64,000 bases of DNA from Chloroflexota bacterium (GTDB lineage: Bacteria > Chloroflexota > Dehalococcoidia > Lucifugimonadales > Lucifugimonadaceae), in the NCBI GenBank assembly GCA_018650185.1, contig JABIGL010000042.1:1-64000 (forward strand). The letters run 5' to 3'. Numbering within the stretch: the stretch's first letter is position 1; every line of letters begins with the position of its first letter. A program made the position numbers and the translations under genes. This document shows positions 17,268 to 25,607 of this stretch, one piece after another. The notes under the pieces were generated by a model. The model saw nothing but the letters and a program-made list of their open reading frames with translations, was not told the DNA's origin and did not search any database.

Positions 17268-18112
17268 GCACCCCGAAGATCGGGGTCCAACTCAACCCGG
17301 CGTTCACCTCGTCTATCGAAAGTGGCCCTCACGGCATTACAGGTGTACTCAGAGATATCCGTGATGCCGGTTTTGATGGCGTTGAGGGCGACCTACTGTT
17401 CGGTGGCGACTATCGAAAGGCGAACGCAGCCCTGGATGATCTCGGCCTGGTTCAGTGGAGCCTCCACACGGGGTACAGACCCGGTTACGAGGTCGACCGC
17501 GAAATCGAGTATCTGGACGCGCTCGGCGGCAAGTTCATCGTCCTGTCTGGCGTTGGAGTTAACGAGGAAACGGCTGGGCTGCGTCCGTTCGAAGACGCCG
17601 CTGACATCCTGAACAGGGCGGGAGAGCGATGCCGAGATGCTGGTCTCAAATTTTGCTATCACAATCACGGCTGGGAGTTCCGCTACGTACCCGGCTTGCC
17701 CGATACTCAGCCAACGAGCGGTATCGATCGCCTGATGGAGCTAACTGGCCCGACACTGGTCGGATTCTGCATCGACGTGTTCTGGGCCAAATGGGGAGGC
17801 CGGGATCCGCTGGAGCTGATTCAGCGATACATGGATCGCCTGGCGTTCGTCCACATGAAAGATCTGAAATACACCGGTCCCGAACCACGACCTGAAGGTG
17901 TTCTCTCGCCGCTTTACCCGCGACTCCCTCTGAACGGACAGGCGGAGTACACGGAACTCGGGAGAGGTGAGGTGGACCTGCCCGGAGTGTGGGATTTGAT
18001 AGCGTCGACGAATCCCGAGTGGCTGGTGTACGAGCAGGATGAGTCGGCGCTACCCCCGGAAGAGTCGGCGACAATCAGTCGGCGTTATCTGAGGGAACGG
18101 CTAAAAATCTGA
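17264..18112 (+). CDS. Sugar phosphate isomerase/epimerase-like TIM-barrel protein
   Basis: This 282-residue protein belongs to the xylose isomerase-like TIM-barrel (AP endonuclease 2) superfamily. Metal-binding positions are suggested by CYHNHGWEF, FCIDVFWAKWGG and VHMKDLKYTG, plus a late glutamate in VYEQDES. The superfamily includes IolE, IolI, tagatose epimerases and hydroxypyruvate isomerase. Placement directly before iolD makes an inositol or cyclic-polyol step attractive, but the family alone does not decide this. The start is GTG, overlapping the preceding stop. Confidence 0.82.
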   Translation: MSTPKIGVQLNPAFTSSIESGPHGITGVLRDIRDAGFDGVEGDLLFGGDYRKANAALDDLGLVQWSLHTGYRPGYEVDREIEYLDALGGKFIVLSGVGVNEETAGLRPFEDAADILNRAGERCRDAGLKFCYHNHGWEFRYVPGLPDTQPTSGIDRLMELTGPTLVGFCIDVFWAKWGGRDPLELIQRYMDRLAFVHMKDLKYTGPEPRPEGVLSPLYPRLPLNGQAEYTELGRGEVDLPGVWDLIASTNPEWLVYEQDESALPPEESATISRRYLRERLKI

Positions 18113-18179
18113 ATTTCGGATACTGATTGAACGAATTTAATGCGGTTCCGCTTGGCGCAGATTAGAAAGGGCTCAGGAC

Positions 18180-20072
18180 ATGACTAACGAGTCTGGTGGT
18201 GGGACCGTCCGCCTCACGGTGGCGCAGGCGATCGTCAAGTTCCTGCAGGTTCAGTACAGCGAACGTGACGGTAACCGGCGGCGTTTCATTCCGGCCATGT
18301 TCGGGATCTTCGGACATGGCAACGTCCACAGCATGGGTCAGGCGTTGTATGAGTACGGCGACGATCTGCCATTCCACCGGCCGACTAACGAACAATCGAT
18401 GGTCCACACGGCGTCCGCGTTCGCGAGAACGAACCTGCGCTTGGCGACCCTGGCCTGCACCTCTTCCATTGGGCCGGGCGCAACGAACATGGTGACCGGC
18501 GCTGCGCAGGCGACTGTGAATCGTTTGCCGGTGCTGCTCCTTCCATCTGACTACTACGCCTCCCGCCGCCAGGGACCGGTTTTGCAGCAGATAGAGCATC
18601 CGCTGTCCGGTGATATAAGCGCAAACGACGCCTTCCGACCGGTCAGCCGCTACTTTGATCGCATCTCACGCCCGGAACAGATCCTGACAGCGCTTCCACA
18701 GGCGATGCGTGTGCTCACTGACCCGGTTGATACCGGAGCGGTGACGATTGCTCTACCGCAGGATGTGCAGGCCGAGGCGTTTGAATTCCCGTTGGCGTTC
18801 TTCGAGGAGCGCACGTGGCGGAATGAGCGCAAATCGCCGGACGCTGAAGCGATTGAAGACCTTGTTGGGCTTATGCGGGAAGCGAAACGCCCTGTCGTCG
18901 TCGCAGGTGGTGGAGTGATTTACTCCGACGCCTCGGAGGAACTTGAAGAGTTCTCGGCTTCATTCGGCGTACCCGTCGGGGAGACATTTGCCGGGCACGG
19001 GGCGATGCGCAACGGTTCCGAGATAGCGCTGGGCGGGCTGGGGACATCCGGGTCCAGGGCCGCAACGGAGATCGTTAGCAAGGCGGATCTGGTTATCGCC
19101 GTAGGCACTCGACTTACCGACGTGGTTACGGGATCCCGATCTATGTTCCAAAATCCTGATGTCAGGTTCGCCGGGATCAATCTGTCTGGCTTCGACGCCA
19201 CCAAGCTGGGCGCCAGACCAGTCATAGCGGATGTACAGAGCGCGTTGCGGGCGCTGACCATCGCAGCGAAAGAGGCCGGGATCAGGCCGGATGATGGCTA
19301 CGTGGGCGAGGCAAGTGCCGCCCGCGTTTCCTGGAAGCGTTACCTGAACGATGAGGTGCATCAACCAACTCCGGGCGAGGCGATGAGCCAAGCCGAGACC
19401 ATCGGAATCCTGAACGTTGAATCGCAGGCCGGAGATACGGTCATCAACGATGCGGGGACGCTGACCGGGGATTTGCACGCGCAGTGGGATGTAAGCAGCG
19501 GAACGTTCTGTCACCTGGAGTTTGGCTACTCCACGATGGGTTATGCGCTTCCGGCAGGGCTCGGCGTCCGGATGGCACGTCCTGATGGCGAAATCTATGT
19601 ATTTATCGGCGACCACACCTACCTGATGGCGCCATCGGAACTCGTCACGGCCCTTCAGGAGGACTGGAAGGTGACTGTGGTTTTGTCCGAGAATCACGGT
19701 GCTCAGTCGATACGCGCGCTCCAGATGGGGTCGGCCGGTCGAAGCTTTGGCAACGAATTGCGGCATCGAGACCCGGCCAGCAACCGCCTGGAAGGTGACT
19801 ATGTAAAGCTGGACTTAGCCAAGAACGCAGAATCGATGGGAGCACGAGCCTGGAACGTCGCGACGCCGGATGAGCTACGCACGGCGCTTCAAGAAGCGCG
19901 GAAGGAAAGGCGTTCCTGCGTGATCGTGGTTGAAACTGAAAAGCACAATTATGGGCCTGACTCGGGCGTCTGGTGGGACATTTCACCGGCGGAAGTGACT
20001 AGCGACCCGGTGACTCAGGACCTACGGCGGCAATACGAAAAAAACCGTGAGTCACAGCGGTTCCACGGCTAG
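18180..20072 (+). CDS. iolD: 3D-(3,5/4)-trihydroxycyclohexane-1,2-dione hydrolase (ThDP-dependent)
   Basis: The 630-residue protein has the three-domain layout of thiamin diphosphate enzymes. Near the N-terminus it has FGIFGHGNVHSMGQALYEY and the substrate/cofactor region PTNEQSMVHTASAFAR, which fit IolD rather than acetolactate synthase. The ThDP motif region reads GDHTYLMAPSELVTALQED, where the more usual form is GDGS. IolD opens the ring of the diketo-inositol intermediate in myo-inositol breakdown. Only a possible IolE/IolI-like gene is nearby, so the substrate in this organism could be a related cyclic polyol. Confidence 0.87.
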   Translation: MTNESGGGTVRLTVAQAIVKFLQVQYSERDGNRRRFIPAMFGIFGHGNVHSMGQALYEYGDDLPFHRPTNEQSMVHTASAFARTNLRLATLACTSSIGPGATNMVTGAAQATVNRLPVLLLPSDYYASRRQGPVLQQIEHPLSGDISANDAFRPVSRYFDRISRPEQILTALPQAMRVLTDPVDTGAVTIALPQDVQAEAFEFPLAFFEERTWRNERKSPDAEAIEDLVGLMREAKRPVVVAGGGVIYSDASEELEEFSASFGVPVGETFAGHGAMRNGSEIALGGLGTSGSRAATEIVSKADLVIAVGTRLTDVVTGSRSMFQNPDVRFAGINLSGFDATKLGARPVIADVQSALRALTIAAKEAGIRPDDGYVGEASAARVSWKRYLNDEVHQPTPGEAMSQAETIGILNVESQAGDTVINDAGTLTGDLHAQWDVSSGTFCHLEFGYSTMGYALPAGLGVRMARPDGEIYVFIGDHTYLMAPSELVTALQEDWKVTVVLSENHGAQSIRALQMGSAGRSFGNELRHRDPASNRLEGDYVKLDLAKNAESMGARAWNVATPDELRTALQEARKERRSCVIVVETEKHNYGPDSGVWWDISPAEVTSDPVTQDLRRQYEKNRESQRFHG

Positions 20073-20154
20073 TACGTCGGGCCATGGCCTGATCTGTGGC
20101 TCACAACAAGTGCGTCGCTGAGTTTAGGATCGAATGAGGGAGGTGTATGAATTC

Positions 20155-21480
20155 GTGATGCGTGTCCGCACGGCCAGGTTGCTGTCGATCTTGATAGCGG
20201 TCGTACTGATGGGTTGTTGGGGATCATCTTCGGTTGAACCGGCCCCGGAGTTGGTTTCAGCGGATCCAACTCCTTCACCCACTTCGACAAGTGTTTCTGC
20301 ACCAACTGTCATATCGGCTCCTTCGCCTACTGCAATCCCGGAGCCGACGGCCGCACCGACACCGTTCCCCAAACCCACTGCTACAACTTCACCGAGCCCC
20401 ACGCCGCTTTCACTGCCGGTACCAGTCAAATTCGTGATGTTCGTTCCCGGTATCGACGCGTTTGGGACTGGCGAATACAACGCCGAATCCAGAGCCACAG
20501 AGTCGTTCGGGGAACTGCTGTTGAACTTATTTAGCAGTTCTGGTTACACACCCGCATGGTTTAGCTACCAATCCACCGGAGGATACGAGGGAGCCAGCGG
20601 CCAGTACTCCGCGTCCGCGACGACACAAGCGCTCCAGATATCGGCGCGAGCTTTAGATGAACAGATACGCGATTTGATAGCGATGGCGCGTGACGAACAC
20701 TCTGCAGAAATCGAACCTCAAATTGTGATCGTCGCACATAGCCTTGGCGGTGCCGTCACTGCTAGATGGGCGTCGTCGGCCAACGACGAAGTATTGGATG
20801 CCGTGAAAACGGTGTTCACGTTCGATAGCCCACTGGGCGGAATCAAAGGATTGCGAAGTCTGTTTGGAGGTGCGGCTGGAGCCAATCTGCAAGATCCAAC
20901 TGAAATTGCCCGGTTTGAGTACGGAACAAGCCGCGTGGACTTCGCCCAGATTGGTAATCAGTCGGATCTTGTAGTTCAGCTTTCAGAGTCGTTCACGTCG
21001 GAGGCGTGGCAAACGTCCACCGTCTCGTGCCTGACCTCGCTGCCTTTCCATAACTGCTCGAAACTAGTTGCGGTGGAAGACGGGTTTGTAAACGATGTCC
21101 TTACCGGTGATCCGCCGATCTGGACCAACGCCACCGACCGACCAGGTCCACTTCCCAAGGATCTTCAGATCACCGATGTCGTCTGGATTGATGCGAACGG
21201 TGACGAAGTCGACGTCGTCACGGACGACACTGTCGTGACTTTGGCGGCAAGTGGGGTGGACCTAGTAGGCCTGACGATCACTGCCCATATCTTCGAAGCT
21301 GACGATCTCTCCGCCGACGATGAAATTACTGATGTTTTGATGGAATTCTCCGGGAAAGATGGGGTCGCTTCATGGACCGCTCTCGCGACGGGAGATGAAT
21401 TTGGGGACTCGGAGTACTTTTTCACCGTGTTAGGTTTCGAAGCACCTTTACTTACGGTCACTGATCGAGAACCCTCGTAG
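20155..21480 (+). CDS. Lipoprotein with alpha/beta-hydrolase (lipase-like) domain
   Basis: The product has about 441 residues. The signal peptide ends with lipobox VLMGC, followed by a Pro/Thr/Ser-rich linker of about 70 residues. The hydrolase domain starts at VKFVMFVPGIDAFG and has the nucleophile elbow AHSLGGA, matching GxSxG-type lipases/acyl esterases with Ala in the first position. A C-terminal beta-rich domain of about 100 residues follows (VVWIDANGDEVDVV onwards). AGGGAGG at 20137-20143 favours GTG 20155 or ATG 20158 over the ATG at 20134, which would place the ribosome site inside the gene. Substrate unknown. Confidence 0.75.
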   Translation: MMRVRTARLLSILIAVVLMGCWGSSSVEPAPELVSADPTPSPTSTSVSAPTVISAPSPTAIPEPTAAPTPFPKPTATTSPSPTPLSLPVPVKFVMFVPGIDAFGTGEYNAESRATESFGELLLNLFSSSGYTPAWFSYQSTGGYEGASGQYSASATTQALQISARALDEQIRDLIAMARDEHSAEIEPQIVIVAHSLGGAVTARWASSANDEVLDAVKTVFTFDSPLGGIKGLRSLFGGAAGANLQDPTEIARFEYGTSRVDFAQIGNQSDLVVQLSESFTSEAWQTSTVSCLTSLPFHNCSKLVAVEDGFVNDVLTGDPPIWTNATDRPGPLPKDLQITDVVWIDANGDEVDVVTDDTVVTLAASGVDLVGLTITAHIFEADDLSADDEITDVLMEFSGKDGVASWTALATGDEFGDSEYFFTVLGFEAPLLTVTDREPS

Positions 21481-21547
21481 CCCATTCAACGTCCAGATCG
21501 GTACCAGACGCCCACGCACAAACAACACCAAATCAAAGGGACATATC

Positions 21548-23074
21548 TTGAGAATCGCCTGCCTTGGAATGATGCACGAGACGAACACGTTCCAGTCGGT
21601 ACCGACCACCTACGAAGAGTTCGAGAACTTTGAGCTTCTCCGGGGCGAGGAGATCACGGCACAGCACTCCACCGCGAACTCAACGATGGCGGGATTCTTT
21701 GAGGGAGCGGGTCGATTCGAGTTCGATCTGGTCCCACTTGTCCATGCGTTCACGGGCCCAACGGGCACCGTTACGAAGGACGCCTTCGACCGAATCGTCG
21801 GCGAAATGATTGATGGCCTCCGGAATTCAGGCCCGTTTGACGGAATCCTCCTGGGACAGCACGGCGCTGCGGTGTCCGAGGAGTACCCGGACATGGATGG
21901 CGAGATCGCTCGGCGCGTGCGCGATGCTGTCGGCCCGGACACGCCGGTGGTGATGTGCCTCGATCTGCACTCCAACATCACCCGCGTGATGATCGACAAC
22001 GTGGATGCAACGGTCGTTTACCGCACAAACCCCCACCTGGACCCGAAGCCACGAGCGGTGGAAGCCTCCGAAATCCTGGTTAAGACGATTCGCGGTGAGG
22101 CGAAGCCGGTTCAGTGGATTGAGCAGTTGCCGATGGTCATTAACATCTCCAAGCAGCCGACCGAACTGGAACCGATGAAGTCCGTGATGGACGACGTTCG
22201 GACGGTTATCGAGCGGCCCGGAATCCTTTCCGCAAGCTGCGGCCAGGGTTACCCGTATGCGGACGTGATCGAGATGGGCGTGTCGTTCGTCGTGGTTGCG
22301 GACGGCGATGTGGACGCGGCGCGTGATGCAGCGGAATGGCTCGCGTCACGCACGTGGGCGAACAGAGCCCTCTTTGGCAACGACACGCCGACTCCATCCG
22401 AAGCACTGACGGCAGCAATAAACGCGCCCGTCGGGGAGGGCCCGACGGTGGTCATGGATATGGGCGACAACGTGGGTGGCGGTGGATCGGCTGACTCTAC
22501 ACATCTCCTACTGGAGGCTCAGAAACAGGGTGCAAGTGAACTACTCATGAGCCTGTTCGACCCCGAGGCGGTCCAACGGTGCGTGACGGCGGGACCGGGC
22601 GTGGAGATAACGCTGAAGGTCGGCGGCAAGACCGACGACATGCACGGAGACCCGATCGAGGTCACAGGGCATGTCCGCGCGATTACGGACGGTAAATACG
22701 AGGAACCGACCCCTACCCACGGAGGAATAAGGTTTTTCGATTACGGCCCGACCGTGGCGCTCGACATCTCACCCACGAACGGACTTGGTGAGGGCAACAC
22801 GCTCTTACTCCACACCAAGCGCGGCGTCGGCAACATGTCGCGACAGCAGATGTACTCGGCCGGGATCTTCCCAGAGCGTTACCGGGTCGTTATCGCTAAG
22901 GGTGTCGTATCGCCACGGGCTGCATACGAGCCAATTGCACGAGAGATCATCCTGGCAGACACGCCCGGAGTTGCAAGCGCGGATCTGGATAGTTTCAACT
23001 TCACGCAGCGTCGAAAATCACTCTACCCGTTCGAGGAAGACGCCAAATACACGCCCGGAGAGATCACGCGGTAG
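21548..23074 (+). CDS. M81-family metallopeptidase (MlrC/microcystinase C-like)
   Basis: The 508-residue protein begins with the family hallmark MRIACLGMMHETNTF and has GILLGQHGAAVSEEYPDMDGE and CLDLHSNIT, the expected metal-site region, then the MlrC C-terminal domain. The family was named for MlrC of microcystin degradation, but most members are of unknown substrate. The start is TTG. Its last 11 bases overlap the convergent lipoprotein gene. A role in degrading linear peptides or amides is inferred from the family only. Confidence 0.88.
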   Translation: MRIACLGMMHETNTFQSVPTTYEEFENFELLRGEEITAQHSTANSTMAGFFEGAGRFEFDLVPLVHAFTGPTGTVTKDAFDRIVGEMIDGLRNSGPFDGILLGQHGAAVSEEYPDMDGEIARRVRDAVGPDTPVVMCLDLHSNITRVMIDNVDATVVYRTNPHLDPKPRAVEASEILVKTIRGEAKPVQWIEQLPMVINISKQPTELEPMKSVMDDVRTVIERPGILSASCGQGYPYADVIEMGVSFVVVADGDVDAARDAAEWLASRTWANRALFGNDTPTPSEALTAAINAPVGEGPTVVMDMGDNVGGGGSADSTHLLLEAQKQGASELLMSLFDPEAVQRCVTAGPGVEITLKVGGKTDDMHGDPIEVTGHVRAITDGKYEEPTPTHGGIRFFDYGPTVALDISPTNGLGEGNTLLLHTKRGVGNMSRQQMYSAGIFPERYRVVIAKGVVSPRAAYEPIAREIILADTPGVASADLDSFNFTQRRKSLYPFEEDAKYTPGEITR

Positions 23075-23858
23075 GCGGCTTGAGCCTCAAGTTCGTCTCA
23101 CCGCCGACAAAGTCGTACTGGTTCTTGAAGTTGAGCTGCAATATGTACTCGCCTGCCGGTTCGAAATCACCGGTCAGGAGAACCCGCACTTCGTAAGGCG
23201 TGAATTCGTCCGCACAAACCGTCGTGGGGTCGACCTCCTCGAGGTTCGTAACGCTGATCCGAAGGACGTTTCCAAACAACCGGCCACCGGAACGTGTTTG
23301 AGCTACTTCGCCCCGGGTCATACAGGACGACTCCAGGCCGGAGTCAGCGACAAATTCGTATTGCAACGGCGACTCACTGATGAGTTCGAGCCGGAAGTTG
23401 ACTAGCGGTGCAAGTACAGACTGGATGCCTTCATCCAGTTTCGCTTCGGTCGTTAGCTCAAGCTGGACCACTCCGTTGACACTCACGGTGTAGTCGGTCG
23501 CAGGAGAAAGCCCGGGCAGTTCTACAGTCCGCTCGTGGGAGCCGTATACGGCGGTGCAAGCGACACGCCCGTCTTGCGGGATGGTGTTGCGGACATCAAC
23601 AACAACGACGCTATCTACGACTTTTACGGTCGTGTTCTTGTACTGCGCACAGCCGTTCGGCAGTCCTGACACAACTCTTAGCTGGTATTCCGGGTTCTGA
23701 TCTCCGACCGTGATCAACTCGGCCTCGTCGATGGGGGCGAGGACTTCGAGTCGGGGAGCGAACTCGGCATCAGGAGGCGAGTCATCGCCACATGCCGCCG
23801 CTACGACGACCAACGCCGAAATCATGAGGACAAGCCCCGTCCGCAGTGCGCCATTCAT
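23064..23858 (-). CDS. Exported lipoprotein with two B domains
   Basis: The 264-residue product has a signal peptide ending in AAAC (Cys23), then two B domains, at about residues 43-137 and 150-252. The first has VVSGLPNGC (Cys70) and VACTAVYGSHE (Cys101); the second has DSGLESSC (Cys179) and TVCADEFTPYE (Cys215). The spacing between cysteines (31 and 36) matches the B domains of the lipoprotein at 12190 (31 and 35). Domain A is absent. It stands apart from the other two lipoprotein genes, which points to a dispersed family. Function unknown. Confidence 0.85.
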   Translation of the reverse strand: MNGALRTGLVLMISALVVVAAACGDDSPPDAEFAPRLEVLAPIDEAELITVGDQNPEYQLRVVSGLPNGCAQYKNTTVKVVDSVVVVDVRNTIPQDGRVACTAVYGSHERTVELPGLSPATDYTVSVNGVVQLELTTEAKLDEGIQSVLAPLVNFRLELISESPLQYEFVADSGLESSCMTRGEVAQTRSGGRLFGNVLRISVTNLEEVDPTTVCADEFTPYEVRVLLTGDFEPAGEYILQLNFKNQYDFVGGETNLRLKPPTA

Positions 23859-24002
23859 ACGCCCATCACTCCAATGGTCAACTTGAGGGACTGATTATCC
23901 GAAACACAGGATGTTGATTGTGAATCATTCTGTCTCCTGAATCCATAACGATGAAACTGATCTTTCAGATTCCCACAGGGCATCGGAATCACTCTTGCCC
24001 GT

Positions 24003-24032
24003 TTGACGTGACGAGAAGCGGCTACATATACT
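24003..24032 (+). promoter_or_regulatory. Sigma70-type promoter before the trpS leader
   Basis: TTGACG at 24003-24008 and TATACT at 24027-24032 are separated by 18 bases, each matching the consensus at five of six positions. Transcription would begin near 24039, about 30 bases before the T-box stem I region, a sensible leader arrangement. This is a prediction from sequence alone. Confidence 0.6.
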
Positions 24033-24069
24033 CATGGGTAAGCAGAAATCGTAATGGCTGTGACAGGGA

Positions 24070-24366
24070 CTAGTACGTAGGGTTACGGGAACGAGCGAGC
24101 CGGAGTTGGTGTGAGTCCGGTATCCACGAACCTTGCCGAATGGACCCGGGAGCCGCGGAGCGAAAGGGATGGCGAACAGCCGCCCGACTAGCTTTTGCCG
24201 GAGTGGGCACCGTTATTAGAGCCCAGGGCCTCGTTTCAGGCCTCCGTGACAGGAGGCGGTGAACGGTGCCTGATTGAGATGCTGAAGCGCTTTGCGTTCC
24301 AGTAACTAGGGTGGCACCGCGTGGCTTTTTAAACCTCGCCCCTATCGGGAGCGAGGATTTTTTTTG
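24070..24366 (+). promoter_or_regulatory. T-box riboswitch leader, tRNA-Trp specific
   Basis: The conserved T-box sequence AGGGTGGCACCGCG is at 24308-24321. The stem I distal region contains GCGAGCCGG, and the 3' side of the specifier loop contains GAA followed by TGG at 24141-24143, the tryptophan codon. A terminator hairpin (CCTCGC at 24334-24339 with GCGAGG at 24351-24356) is followed by a run of Ts at 24358-24365. The UGGC in the T-box would pair with a GCCA tRNA end, which fits the G73 discriminator usual in bacterial tRNA-Trp. Uncharged tRNA-Trp should stabilise the antiterminator and switch on trpS. Confidence 0.93.
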
Positions 24367-24395
24367 CCCGGAATTTTCCGGGTTTGAGGATAAGA

Positions 24396-25427
24396 ATGGC
24401 CGAGATCGCCACGAATACCGGAAGAAAACGAATACTGACCGGCATCCGCCCAACGGGTCAGCTTCACATCGGCCACTACGTGGGCGCGCTGGAGAATTGG
24501 GTCCGGCTGCAGCACGAGTACGACGCCTACTTCCTGATCGCCGACTACCAGGCGCTGGGCGATCACATCGACGATATCCAGCTGATCCGCGATTCCGTGT
24601 TGCAGGTCGGCATCGACTGGCTGTCGGTGGGACTGGACCCGGAAGAGAGCACCTTCGTCATCCAGAGCTACGTGCCGGAACACGCCGAGCTCACGATGCT
24701 GCTCAGCTTCATTACGCCGCTCGGCATGTTGCAGAGAAATCCAACGCTGAAGGCTGAGACGGAACAGTTGCGGCCCGAGCAGTTGAACGTTGGCTTTTTC
24801 AACTACCCGATGAGCCAGGTGGCGGACATCCTGTTGCCACGAGCCGACCTGGTACCCGTTGGCGAGGACCAGGCACCGCACATCGAGATGACACGGGAGA
24901 TCGCCCGCAAGTTCAATCGGTTATTCGCTCCCGTATTCCCTGAGTCCGGCACGCTGATCGGTCGTATCCCGAGGCTTTCGGGTACCGATGGCCAGCCGAA
25001 GATGAGCAAGAGCCGTGGCAACACAATCCAGCTTGGGGACGATGCCGAATCGGTGCGCAAAAAGGTCATGAGTATGTACACGGACCCAACCCGTTTGCGT
25101 GCTACAGACCCCGGTCACGTCGAAGGCAACCCCGTTTTCGAATACCACGACGCCTTCAACCCGAACACGGCGGAAGTCGATGACTTCAAAGAGCGATATC
25201 GCGCAGGGAAGGTCGGGGATGTTGAGGTCAAGAAATCGCTAGTAGAGGCGATGAACACCTTCCTGGAGCCGATACGAGAGAAACGTGCCTACTACGAGGC
25301 GCATATGAATGAGGTCGAAGAGGCATTGATGGAGGGAACACGACGGGCGCGTGTCACGGCCGCGGAGACGATGAAGGCCGTACGGGATGCTATGAAGATC
25401 AGCAGCTACACAAGTAGCTGGGAGTAG
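24396..25427 (+). CDS. trpS: Tryptophan--tRNA ligase
   Basis: This 343-residue class I synthetase has GIRPTGQLHIGHYVGALENW (HIGH motif) and QPKMSKSRGN (KMSKS motif), and full family length. The start chosen is ATG 24396, five bases after GAGGA at 24386-24390; an upstream TTG at 24384 overlaps that ribosome site. The gene lies directly after the T-box terminator and is therefore under tRNA-Trp control. A short hairpin at its stop codon separates it from trpE. Confidence 0.97.
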   Translation: MAEIATNTGRKRILTGIRPTGQLHIGHYVGALENWVRLQHEYDAYFLIADYQALGDHIDDIQLIRDSVLQVGIDWLSVGLDPEESTFVIQSYVPEHAELTMLLSFITPLGMLQRNPTLKAETEQLRPEQLNVGFFNYPMSQVADILLPRADLVPVGEDQAPHIEMTREIARKFNRLFAPVFPESGTLIGRIPRLSGTDGQPKMSKSRGNTIQLGDDAESVRKKVMSMYTDPTRLRATDPGHVEGNPVFEYHDAFNPNTAEVDDFKERYRAGKVGDVEVKKSLVEAMNTFLEPIREKRAYYEAHMNEVEEALMEGTRRARVTAAETMKAVRDAMKISSYTSSWE

Positions 25428-25450
25428 CATCGATGATGCTTCGTATTTTT
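25426..25450 (+). terminator. Possible intrinsic terminator after trpS
   Basis: A six-base stem AGCATC/GATGCT with a three-base loop overlaps the trpS stop and is followed by TCGTATTTTT. The stem is short, so termination may be partial, which would let some T-box-controlled transcripts reach trpE 180 bases further on. No trp leader peptide with repeated TGG codons is evident in that gap. Confidence 0.4.
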
Positions 25451-25607
25451 ATGGCGTCTTATTTGCACAACGGATTCTCTAGCGTCGTCCGTTTCGGGAC
25501 AACAACGAGCGCCACGGGGGATCGGTGGGTCTGGCGAAGCTAACGGGCTTCGTTATTCACTATCGCCCCGGACCGATTCGCTATCGCCGGGATTCCCGGA
25601 GAACTCC

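Noticed and set aside
18960-19766. Long minus-strand open frame of 268 codons
   Set aside because: It is antisense to iolD, which has complete family motifs; no ribosome site or known domain supports it.
20134-20154. ATG 20134 as the start of the lipase-like lipoprotein
   Set aside because: The ribosome site AGGGAGG would then lie inside the gene; a start at 20155 or 20158 also gives a better signal peptide.
25428-25607. Tryptophan attenuator leader peptide before trpE
   Set aside because: No short frame with repeated TGG codons and no T-run terminator directly before trpE could be found.
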